From Azospirillum sp. RU38E (lineage in GTDB: Bacteria > Pseudomonadota > Alphaproteobacteria > Azospirillales > Azospirillaceae): a stretch of DNA of 64,000 nt. The stretch spans positions 1,116,001 to 1,180,000 of the forward strand of contig NZ_FZOI01000001.1 in NCBI RefSeq assembly GCF_900188385.1, in the 5' to 3' direction. The notes beneath the pieces were generated by a model. The model was not told the origin of the DNA. It was given only the letters and a program-made list of their open reading frames with translations, and ran no database searches. The position numbers and the translations under genes are program-made. This document shows positions 1-10,102 of this stretch, one piece after another. Positions within the stretch are counted from its first letter, which is position 1. Each line of letters starts with the position of its first letter.

Positions 1-631
1 CAGCGCGGGCGATATCGGGATTGTCGGTCAGGGCCTTGGCGAAATCCGTTTCCACGATGCCAGGGGCGATGGCGTTGACACGGATGTTGGACGGGCCGAA
101 CTCCACCGCCAGATTGCGCACCAGCGCCGCCTCTGCCGCTTTGGACACGCCATAAGCACCGATCACCGGATTGCCGCGCAGCCCGGCGATGGAGGACAGC
201 ACGATCACCGAGCCGTCACGCCGTTCGGCCATGGCGGGCAGCACCATGTTGCACAGCCACCAGGTACTGCGCAGGTTGCTGCCCATGATCTTGTCCCATG
301 CCTCATCGCTAAGGCTGCCCAAGGGGCCATAGGCAGGGTTGATGGCGGCATTGGCGACCAGAATGTCGATGCGGCCCCATTGGGCGATGGTGGTATCCAC
401 CAGATTTTGCAGTTCTTCTTTCCGCCCGATATTGCAGGGGACGGCGATGGCCTCCCCCCCGTCAGCGATGATGGCATCGCGCACGGCCACACAGGCGTCC
501 AGCTTGCGGGAAGAGATGACGACCTTGGCCCCGGCGCGGGCAAATTCCTCCGCAATCGAACGGCCAATGCCGCGCGACGAACCAGTGATCAGGGCAACCT
601 TGCCGGACAGATCGAACAATGGATGGGTCAT
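1..631 (-). CDS. SDR-family NAD(P)-dependent oxidoreductase (3' end outside window)
   Basis: Short-chain dehydrogenase/reductase, cut by the left window edge; 210 codons are visible from ATG at 631. Seen: the Rossmann cofactor motif TGSSRGIG (residues 16-23), NAA (94-96), and the catalytic triad Ser147, Tyr160 and Lys164 in YGVSK. The IAPG segment (188-191) is the usual post-active-site loop. A GGGAGAG ribosome-binding site precedes the ATG. It lies 15 nt downstream of another SDR gene on the same strand, so the two are probably co-transcribed. The family oxidises or reduces alcohol/ketone groups in the cytoplasm; the substrate cannot be read from the sequence. It resembles the glucose/3-oxoacyl reductase-like classical SDRs of about 250 aa, so roughly 40 residues are missing. 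Confidence 0.93.
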   Translation of the reverse strand, partial: MTHPLFDLSGKVALITGSSRGIGRSIAEEFARAGAKVVISSRKLDACVAVRDAIIADGGEAIAVPCNIGRKEELQNLVDTTIAQWGRIDILVANAAINPAYGPLGSLSDEAWDKIMGSNLRSTWWLCNMVLPAMAERRDGSVIVLSSIAGLRGNPVIGAYGVSKAAEAALVRNLAVEFGPSNIRVNAIAPGIVETDFAKALTDNPDIARA

Positions 632-646
632 GTTGGCGTCTCTCCC

Positions 647-1411
647 TTACCGCGCTGTGGTGCCGCCATCGACGGCGAATTCGCCGCCGGTCAGGAAGCT
701 GCTTTCATCGGACAACAGGAACAGGATCATGTTGGCCGCATCTTCCGGTTCCCCCATCCGTTCCAGGGCGGCGGTGCGTTCCAGGCGGCGGCGCAGGCGT
801 TCCGGGTCGGGCGAGAGGTCCAGCATCTGCTGCACCATCGCCGTCTTCAGAAAACTGGGATGCACGGAATTGCAGCGGATATTGTACTTGTTCTGGGCGC
901 ACCACAGCGCCACCGATTTGGACAGCAGCCGCACCGCCCCCTTGGCAGAGCAATAGGCCGGCAGGTCCGGCGCGCCGCGCAGCCCGGCGACGGAGGAAAC
1001 GTTCACGATGGCCCCGCCGCCCGTGTGCTTCATGGCGCGGATGGCGTGCTTGCAGCCCAGGAAGACGGATTCGGTATTCACCGCATGGACCAGCCGCCAG
1101 CCTTCCAGCGTCTCTTCCTCAATATTACGGAGCGATCCGCAGCCGGCATTATTGACCAGCCCGTCCAGCTTGCCGAACCGTTCCCCGATTTCGGATATTA
1201 CTTCCACCCAGCGGGCCTCGCTGGTGACATCCTGGGGCAGGAACAGGGCACCTTCGCCCAGTTCAGCGGCAGCAGCCTCCCCACCGGCGACATTGCGGTC
1301 GGTGATGACCACCCGCGCCCCTTCGCGCAGCAGCACCCGCGCCGTTGCCAGCCCGATGCCCGAGGCACCACCCGTTACCAGGATGATTCGATCCTGCACT
1401 CTGCCAGCCAT
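647..1411 (-). CDS. SDR-family oxidoreductase (classical, 254 aa)
   Basis: Classical SDR of normal family length. Seen: cofactor motif TGGASGIG (13-20), NNAG (87-90), catalytic Ser140, Tyr153 and Lys157 (YCSAK), and a C-terminal FAVDGG typical of the fold. The acidic ITDRN after strand 2 suggests NAD(H) preference, which is inference. The start at 1411 was chosen because GGGGAGGAAAAG lies directly upstream; an in-frame ATG at 1438 would add nine residues outside the family fold. It is the first gene of a probable two-gene operon with the SDR at 1-631. Its relatives include cyclopentanol and 3-hydroxysteroid dehydrogenases; the actual substrate is unknown. Confidence 0.93.
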   Translation of the reverse strand: MAGRVQDRIILVTGGASGIGLATARVLLREGARVVITDRNVAGGEAAAAELGEGALFLPQDVTSEARWVEVISEIGERFGKLDGLVNNAGCGSLRNIEEETLEGWRLVHAVNTESVFLGCKHAIRAMKHTGGGAIVNVSSVAGLRGAPDLPAYCSAKGAVRLLSKSVALWCAQNKYNIRCNSVHPSFLKTAMVQQMLDLSPDPERLRRRLERTAALERMGEPEDAANMILFLLSDESSFLTGGEFAVDGGTTAR

Positions 1412-1512
1412 CTTTTCCTCCCCTGCCGCCGGGTGCAACGCCCCGGCGTGTCAAACGTTTGTTTGAGTGTAGGCATGAAAGGCGGGGGAGGGCAACAGGG
1501 AAGGGGGGTGAG

Positions 1513-3357
1513 TTATTGAAGCGGAGGGGCAGGACATGTGAGGGGCTCGGCCGGTATTTTGTCCCCACGGATAACCGCCTCCAGAAGGGTGAATTGAGTG
1601 CGACCTGGCGGATTGATAGGGTCTATGGAATAAAATTTATTTGTTTCATCCTGTACCCACCTTGAATACATTTTTATTAATGCTCGTAGCGCGATAGCCT
1701 CTTGGGCTCTACTTATGTTTCTTGAGGAAATAAGTGATGCAATTATTTCATATTTATTTCCATACGCTCCGTAATGATCAACTATGTTGTAAAACATATC
1801 AGAATTTTCATATGAATATTCTTTCTTATTTTCTATTTTTCTGCAGTATAAAATATTTATTATTTTTCTAATAAAATCATCATTTTTTGCAATCATCAGG
1901 GATTTGTACGGGATAAATCCTGTAAATTCATCGTATTCCTTATTGGTATAGGGGAGTGTTATTGGCATATAGTATTTTCCTTCAAGCATATCAATAATTT
2001 CCAATTTTGCCCAGTTTATCACCTTCTCTACCTTGAAATAAGATAGAATTAATACCTTTTTTTGATATTCAATATCAGCCTTATCAACCATTTCGCTGGT
2101 TGATAAGGCTAAATTTAATTGCTGACTTGACTTTGTGTCATAAAAATCTTGTATTTCACATACCATCAACATTTTTAGAACAATTTTTGGCCATTCTTGT
2201 TTAAAATTTTGAAGCTCTAAAACGTGATCATTTTTATTTGTAAAATTTTTATTAACAACAGATACAAATTCAACTATAAAATTATATGGCCCTCTATCGT
2301 AAAAATTATTATTTTTCTGTTTATTGAGAAATTTTACAAAGTAATTGTCTATGATATGATTTATGTATTTATATTGACCGCTTGCAGAAAAATATTGAGC
2401 GCTCAGCATGATTGCATCTACGCCGTTGTTTTTGTTAAGATAATTTATAAATATCTCACGGGCGTCAGGATGGTTTCCTTTCGCAAGCGAATTTAAAATT
2501 TTGATCTCGAAATAATATTCACTATCTGGGTCTTGTATATTTTTAGTATACTCTAAATTAATACGCTTCAAAAAATCGGGCCAAGGAGATAAATCTAGGC
2601 TGATATCGCTTCGAAAGCCCCATTTCGGCATTTTTTTCTGGCTGATCAATGTGTACATCTCGATAAGATGCTTGCTTGGCATCAGCGGGCTGATGGATCT
2701 CAGGTGATCTAACATATGCCGGGCTTGATATTGTTCCTCCTCCGTTGCGTCTTGGCGCAGTCGTTTCTGCGCTAATTCATCCAAAACAGCCAACTGCCTC
2801 TCGGTTGAGTTCCCACGCTGTATATTGAGATATAATTCAATCAGATTAGCCAAAAAAGGCTTTTCATCGTTATATAAAGAAACAATTTGAGAATTTTTAA
2901 GGTGCAATATAGAGATATTATTTTCATTTTTTCTTAAATAAAGTATGTATGTTTTTCCATTTTCTGGTATGAAATCTTCACATTTTTGTCCATTGTACAA
3001 AATACCCTGATTTTTAAAGGGTTCTAGAGATTCCACATTATTAAATTGAAATCCCAGTGTTAGAGTGAAGTGCTCCGGTATGTCGCCTTTCAACGTCCGG
3101 CTGGTCTGTAAGGTAACAGTTCCTGGCTCCCATCCCTCTCTATCGCGTGTATTCCCTTTAGATTCAACAATCTCTTCAGCACGGGCGATAACAATCGCAT
3201 CTGCCATGGCCGTCAGATCGAAACTGGATGGTCTGGTTACAACAGGTTCCCCATCGCAAACAGGGTCTGGTGGCACTAAGGACAACGCCCGCGCCGGCAA
3301 AACCGGCAGCCATGTTGCAAGCACAATCACCAAACCCAACAGCCCCCGAATACGCAT
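1513..3357 (-). CDS. Secreted protein of unknown function, A+T-rich body
   Basis: 614 aa with a clear Sec signal peptide (about residues 1-24, ending PARA). Residues about 46-145 contain ADAIVIARAEEI, VTLQTSRTLKGDIP and GKTYILYLRKN, a pattern like the beta-rich NTR/TIMP-like domains found in secreted bacterial proteins; this is a weak resemblance. The rest is Asn/Lys/Ile-rich, probably helical, and unrecognised. The signal peptide and the last 30 residues are encoded in GC-rich DNA, while roughly 1620-3060 is strongly A+T-rich with rare codons for this genome. That suggests acquired or fast-diverging sequence. It is a single-gene unit between the SDR pair and rlmH. No function is assigned. 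Confidence 0.8.
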   Translation of the reverse strand: MRIRGLLGLVIVLATWLPVLPARALSLVPPDPVCDGEPVVTRPSSFDLTAMADAIVIARAEEIVESKGNTRDREGWEPGTVTLQTSRTLKGDIPEHFTLTLGFQFNNVESLEPFKNQGILYNGQKCEDFIPENGKTYILYLRKNENNISILHLKNSQIVSLYNDEKPFLANLIELYLNIQRGNSTERQLAVLDELAQKRLRQDATEEEQYQARHMLDHLRSISPLMPSKHLIEMYTLISQKKMPKWGFRSDISLDLSPWPDFLKRINLEYTKNIQDPDSEYYFEIKILNSLAKGNHPDAREIFINYLNKNNGVDAIMLSAQYFSASGQYKYINHIIDNYFVKFLNKQKNNNFYDRGPYNFIVEFVSVVNKNFTNKNDHVLELQNFKQEWPKIVLKMLMVCEIQDFYDTKSSQQLNLALSTSEMVDKADIEYQKKVLILSYFKVEKVINWAKLEIIDMLEGKYYMPITLPYTNKEYDEFTGFIPYKSLMIAKNDDFIRKIINILYCRKIENKKEYSYENSDMFYNIVDHYGAYGNKYEIIASLISSRNISRAQEAIALRALIKMYSRWVQDETNKFYSIDPINPPGRTQFTLLEAVIRGDKIPAEPLTCPAPPLQ

Positions 3358-3442
3358 TATTCCCCACCCCGGACTTATTTGTCAGGGGAAGGCTACATCC
3401 ATACGCGCCAAAAGGGAATTATGCGTTGGGCTGATGCCTTTA

Positions 3443-3901
3443 TCACGCCCGATGGTACGGGTGCCCGGCGATGATCTGCTGGGCGCGGTAGAGCTGTTCG
3501 GCCAACATGCCGCGCACCATCATGTGCGGCCAGGTCATGGGACTGAAGGCCAGCACCAGGGCGGCGCGCTGGCGGATGCTGGCATCCAGCCCGTCGGCAC
3601 CGCCAATGACGAAGGCTAGATCGCTGATGCCGGTGTCGCGCCACTGGCCGACGCGGGCGGCGAAATCCTCCGACCCCATCATCCGACCGCGTTCATCCAG
3701 CGCCACCAGCGTGGCGGAGGGGGGCAATGCTGCCAGCAGCAACTCGGCTTCCGCCTTCTTCAACTCCTCCCCCTCCAGCCGCTTTTTCGTCTCCACCTCT
3801 CGCAGGGTGAAGGGCCAGGAGAGGCGGGATTTATACTCTTCAAACAGATCGCGCGCCGGGCCGGGCTTGGCCCGCCCGACGGCGGCAAGCCACAGGCGCA
3901 T
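3443..3901 (-). CDS. rlmH: 23S rRNA (pseudouridine1915-N3)-methyltransferase RlmH
   Basis: SPOUT-class SAM methyltransferase that methylates pseudouridine 1915 in helix 69 of 23S rRNA on the assembled 70S ribosome. 152 aa, close to the usual 155. Seen: LDERG (68-72), the knot motif FVIGGADG (97-104), and the C-terminal signature EQLYRA (135-140) ending in PYH (148-150). The start at 3901 has an AAGGA site upstream and matches the family N-terminus; the longer open frame to 4186 overlaps rsfS and has no family homology. It is the last gene of proA-nadD-rsfS-rlmH; the rsfS-rlmH pairing is widespread in bacteria. Confidence 0.97.
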   Translation of the reverse strand: MRLWLAAVGRAKPGPARDLFEEYKSRLSWPFTLREVETKKRLEGEELKKAEAELLLAALPPSATLVALDERGRMMGSEDFAARVGQWRDTGISDLAFVIGGADGLDASIRQRAALVLAFSPMTWPHMMVRGMLAEQLYRAQQIIAGHPYHRA

Positions 3902-4029
3902 GGGGGAGTCCTTAAAGGTACGGGTAGCGGCGGAACAGCAGCAAGACAAGCGGCAGGGCAGACAAGCCAAGGGCGCCCAGGCTGTTGCCCGGCGCCCTGT
4001 CGCAAACCAGCTCTGATAAACGGCGCGTG

Positions 4030-4470
4030 TTATTGCGCCGGCAGCATGTCGTAGCCGGGGGCCAGGCTGTTCAGCGAGGCCGGCAGTTCCACGCCCCACA
4101 TCTTTTCGATGCTGTAGAAGGCGCGCACTTCCGGGCGGAACAGATGCACGATCACATCGCCAGCATCCACCAGCACCCAGTCGCATTGCGGATAGCCTTC
4201 CGCGTTGCCGGCATGGACGCCGATATCGCGCAGCTTGGAAATAAGCTGTTCGGCCATGGCACCGACCTGACGGGCCGAGTTACCGGTGGCGACCACCAGA
4301 TAATCCGCCATCGTGGTCTTGCCGCGCAGGTCGATGGTGATGACGTCTTCTGCCTTGTTCTCATCCAGAACCGTCAGAACCAGATCGCGCGTGCGTTCCG
4401 GCATGTCGGCGGCGGCCAGGTGGCCGGTCTGGGTGGAGGTATTGATCTCTGCGCTCGCTGTCGTATTCAC
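4030..4470 (-). CDS. rsfS: Ribosome silencing factor RsfS
   Basis: RsfS/Iojap binds uL14 and blocks 30S-50S joining in starvation. Seen: the conserved core KAEDVITIDLRGKTTMADY, a VVATGNSARQV segment, CDWVLVDAGDVIVHLF and the C-terminal FYSIEKMWG. GTG at 4470 is preferred because it overlaps the nadD stop as GTGA, a translational-coupling arrangement, giving 146 aa. An ATG at 4404 (MPERTRD) would give 124 aa, nearer the length of E. coli RsfS, so the first 22 residues are uncertain. It is in an operon with nadD upstream and rlmH downstream. Confidence 0.95.
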   Translation of the reverse strand: MNTTASAEINTSTQTGHLAAADMPERTRDLVLTVLDENKAEDVITIDLRGKTTMADYLVVATGNSARQVGAMAEQLISKLRDIGVHAGNAEGYPQCDWVLVDAGDVIVHLFRPEVRAFYSIEKMWGVELPASLNSLAPGYDMLPAQ

Positions 4471-5180
4471 CGAATAATCCGTCCTTGATGATCCACGCCG
4501 CCAGCACCACCCTGGCACCGTATCGCCGTGGCCGAAGCAGGATGCAGGGGTGCTTCCAGAAACACCCAGGCCGGTGGCTTTGCCCCCGCAAGGTGCTTGG
4601 CCGCCGACATCTGCCATCGCGCTTTGGCGAAACGCCGGGCGGCCTTTCCGCCCAGCGCGCCGACAGAATAAGGCTGACGCGGAAATATCGCAACGGGGAC
4701 CATCCCGAATATCCGCGTCCAGCCCCGCCAGCGCGGCACCTGGGCCAGATTGTCGGCTCCCATCAGCCAGACGAAATCCGTTCCCGGAAAATGCCGTTTC
4801 AGCCCCGCCAGCGTGTCCACCGTATAGCGCGTGCCCATACGGGTTTCGATATCGCTGACCCGGATGCGCGGGTGGTTGGCCACCCGCGCGGCACCGGCCA
4901 TCCGCTGGGCCAGTGGGGCCATTCCATCCAATGATTTCAATGGGTTCTGTGGGCTGACCAGCCACCACACCTCATCCAGCCCCAGCATCCGCAGGGCCAT
5001 CAGCGACATGTGCCGGTGCCCCCGATGCGCAGGGTTGAACGACCCGCCCAACAGGCCGACGCGCAACCCCCGCCACAGCCCCCCCGCCAGGGGGCGGGGG
5101 GGCGTGGGAAGGGCTGTGCCATGCGTGGCGGTCAGGTCGGTCGCGTCGGGCGTGCGTGCATCAGGGGCGGGTGTGCCCAT
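4467..5180 (-). CDS. nadD: Nicotinate-nucleotide adenylyltransferase NadD
   Basis: Adenylates nicotinate mononucleotide to deamido-NAD in NAD biosynthesis. Seen: the nucleotidylyltransferase signature [10 protein letters not shown] (46-55), [11 protein letters not shown], the [10 protein letters not shown] motif and the C-terminal SATAIR (the ISSTxIR-type motif). The N-terminus has an extra stretch of about 40 residues before the fold, so a later start cannot be excluded; ATG 5180 overlaps the 3' end of proA by 20 nt. The 3' end overlaps rsfS by 4 nt. Position in proA-nadD-rsfS-rlmH is the standard alphaproteobacterial order. Confidence 0.95.
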   Translation of the reverse strand: MGTPAPDARTPDATDLTATHGTALPTPPRPLAGGLWRGLRVGLLGGSFNPAHRGHRHMSLMALRMLGLDEVWWLVSPQNPLKSLDGMAPLAQRMAGAARVANHPRIRVSDIETRMGTRYTVDTLAGLKRHFPGTDFVWLMGADNLAQVPRWRGWTRIFGMVPVAIFPRQPYSVGALGGKAARRFAKARWQMSAAKHLAGAKPPAWVFLEAPLHPASATAIRCQGGAGGVDHQGRIIR

Positions 5181-6435
5181 CGCCCCGCACCACATATTTA
5201 TAGCTGGTCAGCTGTTCGGCCCCCACCGGCCCGCGCGCGTGCAGCTTGCCGGTGGAAATCCCGATCTCTGCGCCAAAGCCGAATTCGCCGCCATCGGCGA
5301 ACTGGGTGGAGGCATTGTGCAGGACAATGCCGCTATCCACCCGCGCCAGGAACCGCTCCGCCGCGTCGGCATTTTCGGTGATGATGCTGTCCGTATGGTG
5401 GCTGCTGTGGCGGGCAATATGGGCGATGGCCGCATCCACATCCGCTACCAGCTTCACTGACAGGATGGCATCCAGATATTCGGTGTCCCAATCCTCCTCC
5501 GTAGCGGGCAGGACGCGGGCATCCAGCGCCTGCACCCCGGCATCGCCCCGCACCTCACACCCGGCCTTGATCAGATCATCCAGGATGGCGGGCAGCAGGT
5601 TTGCCGCCACATCCTGATGTACCAGCAGGGTTTCCGCCGCCCCGCAAATGCCGGTGCGCCGCATCTTGGCGTTCAGCACCACGCGGCGGGCCTTTTCCGG
5701 GTCGGCATCCTTGTCCAGATAGACATGGCAGATGCCATCCAGGTGATAGATCACCGGCACCCGGCTTTCGGCGGCCACGCGCCCGGTCAGCGACTTGCCG
5801 CCGCGCGGGATCACCACATCCACCCAGCGGGTCATGGTCAGCAATTCGCCCACGGCGGCGCGGTCGGTGGTGGTGGGCATCTGGATGGCATCGCGCGGCA
5901 GCCCCGCCGCATCCAGCCCCTGATGCAGACAGGCCAGAATGGCGCGGGCGGAACGGATGCTCTCTGACCCGCCGCGCAGGATGGCGGCATTGCCGGATTT
6001 CAGGCACAGAGCGCCGGCATCCGCCGTCACATTGGGCCGGCTTTCAAAGATGATGGCGATCACGCCCAGCGGCACCCGCACCTTGCTAAAGCGCAGGCCG
6101 TTGGGACGCGTCCATTCCTCCAGCACCGCCCCCAGCGGATCGGGCCGGTCGGCGATTTCCTCCAGCCCCTTGGCGACGGATTCCAGCCGCGCTGGGTTCA
6201 GCAGCAGCCGGTCCAGCAGGGCGGCTGACAGGCCTTTGGCCTCACCCGCCGCCATATCCTGGGCATTGGCGGCCAGGATGGTTTCGGCATTGGCGCGGAT
6301 GGCCTGGGCCGCCGCACGCAACGCCTGGTCGCGCACCGGGCCTGGCGCCAGGGCGATCTCCCCGGCGGCGGCGCGAGCGCGGCGGCCGAGATCATCCATA
6401 AGGCGCGCAATATCCTGACTGTCGGTGCTGGTCAT
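5161..6435 (-). CDS. proA: Glutamate-5-semialdehyde dehydrogenase (gamma-glutamyl phosphate reductase) ProA
   Basis: Second step of proline synthesis: NADPH-dependent reduction of gamma-glutamyl phosphate to glutamate semialdehyde. 424 aa, normal length. Seen: [21 protein letters not shown] (residues 130-150), and the catalytic Cys264 in [14 protein letters not shown]. Further C-terminal family blocks include [22 protein letters not shown], followed by [12 protein letters not shown] at the end. First gene of the operon running to rlmH. The next gene, nadD, begins inside its last codons. Confidence 0.97.
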   Translation of the reverse strand: MTSTDSQDIARLMDDLGRRARAAAGEIALAPGPVRDQALRAAAQAIRANAETILAANAQDMAAGEAKGLSAALLDRLLLNPARLESVAKGLEEIADRPDPLGAVLEEWTRPNGLRFSKVRVPLGVIAIIFESRPNVTADAGALCLKSGNAAILRGGSESIRSARAILACLHQGLDAAGLPRDAIQMPTTTDRAAVGELLTMTRWVDVVIPRGGKSLTGRVAAESRVPVIYHLDGICHVYLDKDADPEKARRVVLNAKMRRTGICGAAETLLVHQDVAANLLPAILDDLIKAGCEVRGDAGVQALDARVLPATEEDWDTEYLDAILSVKLVADVDAAIAHIARHSSHHTDSIITENADAAERFLARVDSGIVLHNASTQFADGGEFGFGAEIGISTGKLHARGPVGAEQLTSYKYVVRGDGHTRP

Positions 6436-6529
6436 GGTTCCACCCGGTGAATTGTTACGCGGATGCTAACCGTTTATTCGTCATATTTCACCCCTGCCGC
6501 CCGGATGCCGGCCATGCTAAGATGGAAAG

Positions 6530-6760
6530 ATGATCAGTGGCCTCACCAATAGCACCCCCGATGTCGCCCGCACCGCTGTCAGCGGTTTCGCGGATGCCCA
6601 GGCTGTGGTGCAGGCCGCAACAGAGGCGGTGGCCGGCGGCGATGCCGATCCGGCCGTCATCCTTGACCTGAAAGGGGCCGAGGTGAAGGCCGGGGTCAGC
6701 GCCGCCGTCCTGAAGGCCGACCAGAAGAATTTTCAACGGTTGCTGGACGTGCTGGCCTGA
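6530..6760 (+). CDS. Small hypothetical protein (76 aa)
   Basis: Unrecognised 76-residue protein. It is Ala/Val/Asp-rich, with no signal peptide or membrane segment, and is predicted helical with a terminal stretch KADQKNFQRLLDVLA. The C-terminal heptad-like pattern and size are reminiscent of small flagellar-associated or YjfB-like proteins, but no signature is visible. The start is at the second of two nearby ATGs (AAGATGGAAAGATG). It stands alone between the divergent proA and the bestrophin gene. GC-rich codon use agrees with its neighbours, so it is plausibly real. Confidence 0.6.
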   Translation: MISGLTNSTPDVARTAVSGFADAQAVVQAATEAVAGGDADPAVILDLKGAEVKAGVSAAVLKADQKNFQRLLDVLA

Positions 6761-6839
6761 TTTTTCCGCAGGTGTGGCGGGGCAGGGCGGGGCCTAATCT
6801 CGGGCGCTCTTGTCGCCCTTTATCAAGGCCCTGTTCCAA

Positions 6840-7736
6840 ATGATTGTCCGCCCAAAGCCCGGTGCGCTTGACGTGCTGTTGGCTGTCCGTGGCTCCATCA
6901 TGCCGCAGATCATTATCCGCATCCTTACCATTGCTCTGATCGCCGCCGGCGCGGTGCTGGTGGGGGAATGGCAACCGCAGTCGCTGGCCCAGGTCAGTGC
7001 AATCCCCTTCACCCTGCTGGGCTTGTCGCTCTCCATCTTCATGGGGTTTCGCAACAATGCCTGTTATGACCGTTGGTGGGAGGGGCGAAAGCTCTGGGGC
7101 CAGATGGTGATCGATGTGCGGTCCTTCATCCGCCAGACCGCCGACCTGCCGCCGGGCCGGGCGGAGCCGCTGCTGCGCGGCCTGTCCGGCTTCATCCACG
7201 GCTTGGCGGCGCGGCTGCGCGATGGCGATGAGCAGGCGGCCATCGCCCCCTGGTTCAGCCAGCCGGTGGCGGCCGGCAGCATCAACCCCAGCGATGCCGC
7301 CCTGCGACAGGTGGGGCGGGATTGTTTCGCCCTGGTGCGGGAGGGGGTGATCAGCGATATCCACCATTCGCTGCTGGAAGCCCGGCTTGCCAATTTCGCA
7401 GCCGTGCAGGGGGGATGTGAGCGGATCAAGACAACGCCGGTCCCCTTCGCCTATTCGCTGCTGCTGCACCGCACGGCCTATCTGTTCTGCGTGCTGCTGC
7501 CCTTTGCACTGGCCGACAATCTCGGCTGGTGGACCCTGCCGGTGGTGATCATCGTCTCCTACACCTTCTTCGGGCTGGATGCGTTGGGGGATCAGTTGGA
7601 AGACCCGTTCGGGGCCGACAAGAATGACCTGCCGCTGGATGCGCTGACCCGGATGCTGGAGCGCGAATTGCTGGAGGCTGCCGGCGCGACCGAGTTGCCG
7701 CCGCCCTTGCTGCCGAAGAATTTCGTGCTGCATTGA
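6840..7736 (+). CDS. Bestrophin-family (YneE-like) ion channel
   Basis: Bacterial bestrophin homologue (UPF0187/PF01062), a pentameric inner-membrane ion channel; bacterial members studied so far conduct monovalent cations. 298 aa. Seen: hydrophobic helix about residues 20-40, the signature LGLSLSIFMGFRNNACYDRWWEGRKLWGQ split over residues about 60-90, a second hydrophobic region about 215-245 (YLFCVLLPFALADNLGWWTLP) and the conserved C-terminal acidic belt GLDALGDQLEDPFG. ATG 6840 was chosen because MIVRP matches the start of E. coli YneE; an in-frame TTG at 6810 would add ten residues. A strong terminator follows. Confidence 0.92.
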   Translation: MIVRPKPGALDVLLAVRGSIMPQIIIRILTIALIAAGAVLVGEWQPQSLAQVSAIPFTLLGLSLSIFMGFRNNACYDRWWEGRKLWGQMVIDVRSFIRQTADLPPGRAEPLLRGLSGFIHGLAARLRDGDEQAAIAPWFSQPVAAGSINPSDAALRQVGRDCFALVREGVISDIHHSLLEARLANFAAVQGGCERIKTTPVPFAYSLLLHRTAYLFCVLLPFALADNLGWWTLPVVIIVSYTFFGLDALGDQLEDPFGADKNDLPLDALTRMLERELLEAAGATELPPPLLPKNFVLH

Positions 7737-7745
7737 GCGGACATG

Positions 7746-7779
7746 AAAAAGGCCGGCCCCACCAGGGACCGGCCTTTTT
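7746..7779 (+). terminator. Rho-independent terminator, bidirectional type
   Basis: Perfect 11-bp stem AAAAAGGCCGG (7746-7756) / CCGGCCTTTTT (7769-7779) with an A-run on the left and T-run on the right. It lies 10 nt after the bestrophin stop codon. It can serve the plus strand and, because of the A-run, also the convergent aatA. Confidence 0.9.
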
Positions 7780-7789
7780 GCTTAGAGAC

Positions 7790-7941
7790 TTATACCAGCG
7801 GCACGAAATCATGACCGATGGTCACGCTTTCGTGCGCATCAATCGCCGGCGGGCGCATCCGCGCCCTTGGCTACGCGGCACGTGCCGCGCGGCGGCAGTC
7901 GCCGCCGTACCAACGGTCATGAATGATGACCGTTGGTATTA
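7790..7941 (+). repeat. Five-hairpin intergenic element, copy A (152 bp)
   Basis: Copy A of the family described in the findings. Hairpin I GCACGAAA/TTTCGTGC (7801-7808/7828-7835) encloses TGACC/GGTCA. Hairpin II is GGGCGC-ATCC-GCGCCC (7851-7866), III GCGGCAC/GTGCCGC (7875-7888), IV GGCGGC-AGTC-GCCGCC (7891-7906), and V ACCAACGGTCAT/ATGACCGTTGGT (7909-7937). Ends are near-inverted: TTATACCAGCGG and CCGTTGGTATTA. It sits between two convergent genes. Copy B is the same length and differs mainly in paired positions. Confidence 0.9.
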
Positions 7942-7947
7942 CGTCTC

Positions 7948-9150
<1,203 letters not shown>

Positions 9151-9337
9151 CTATATTCCCCTGGTTGGGACGGTTTATGACCGGGCACGGACCTTAAATC
9201 CCCCCGTCATTGCGCAACAAGCATCCGATTTGGATGGGACGGGCGCGTTTTGGGCAAGGGTGGGGCGACAGCTTGCCCAGGGCGGCGGTGGGGGCGGAAG
9301 GGTGACAAAGCTGCCCGCATCGGCTATCCAAAATCCT

Positions 9338-10036
9338 ATGCTGAGCGAACTTGCCTCCTGGATCGGGATTTCCATTGTGGACCTGATCACCATCGCCGTG
9401 ATCACGGTGGTGGTGATTGTGTTGATGATCACCTTCGCCCTGTCGGTGAAACCCCGCAAATTCAAGCCGGTCAGCACCCGCCAATATAATGCCGAACTGT
9501 TCAAGCGCCGGATGGAACTGGAAGAGCTTTCCTATCCGATGTTGAACGAGGTGAAGATCGGCGGCGGCAAGGCGGGACCGACAAAGATTGATCAGGTCAT
9601 GCGGCTGCCGGCCAGCATCCTGCTGATTGTGTCTTCCCCGCCGGATGTGGTCGGCACGCCCCGCTGCAGCCAGAATGCCGGGCAATGGAAATATGTGAAG
9701 CCTGACCATTCCGTGGGGGCCTTCCTGAACCCCGTGGTGCAGCTGCATCCGCTGATCAGCGCCATCCGGTCCCGCTTCCCGCTGGTGCGGGTGCGGGTCT
9801 TGTGCATCTTTCCCCGTACAGCGGAATTTGGCAGCCGCCCGCCGCGCGGCTGCTGCACGCCCGACAACATGACCAGCATTATCCGGGAAATGGCGGCAGA
9901 AGATGGTGTGCCCAACCAGGCCATGGATGCCGCCTGGGAAAGCATATCCGCCGCCCTGGGCCAGAAAAGCAGCAGCCAGAGCCAGGGCGGCGACGCCCTG
10001 CCGGAGAAAAAACGCGGCAAGCGGGCCAAACCCTGA
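9338..10036 (+). CDS. Membrane-anchored NERD-like protein lacking canonical catalytic residues
   Basis: 232 aa. One N-terminal membrane helix (about residues 8-36) is followed by a soluble domain resembling the nuclease-related NERD fold: GPTKIDQVM (81-88), then a beta strand ILLIVSS, then a Trp at the end of a loop (GQW), FLNPVVQLHPLISAIRSR (129-146) and a strand VRVLCIFPRTAEF. In active NERD proteins the second strand carries E-x-K; here the equivalent place reads IVSSPPD, so the acidic and lysine residues are absent. The conserved Asp (KIDQ) remains. The C-terminus is a Gln/Ser then Lys/Arg-rich tail. It is likely an inactive or divergent domain; the partner is unknown. ATG 9338 gives the membrane anchor; longer starts run into the aatA promoter. 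Confidence 0.75.
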   Translation: MLSELASWIGISIVDLITIAVITVVVIVLMITFALSVKPRKFKPVSTRQYNAELFKRRMELEELSYPMLNEVKIGGGKAGPTKIDQVMRLPASILLIVSSPPDVVGTPRCSQNAGQWKYVKPDHSVGAFLNPVVQLHPLISAIRSRFPLVRVRVLCIFPRTAEFGSRPPRGCCTPDNMTSIIREMAAEDGVPNQAMDAAWESISAALGQKSSSQSQGGDALPEKKRGKRAKP

Positions 10037-10102
10037 CGCCCGTGAACAAAAACGGATCAAAACCCCTTCCACAGCGGCCATGCTCGGCATAAATTAGCCT
10101 GC

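Noticed and set aside
6810-6840. TTG 6810 as start of the bestrophin-like gene
   Set aside because: ATG 6840 gives MIVRP, the start seen in YneE, so the shorter form is preferred.
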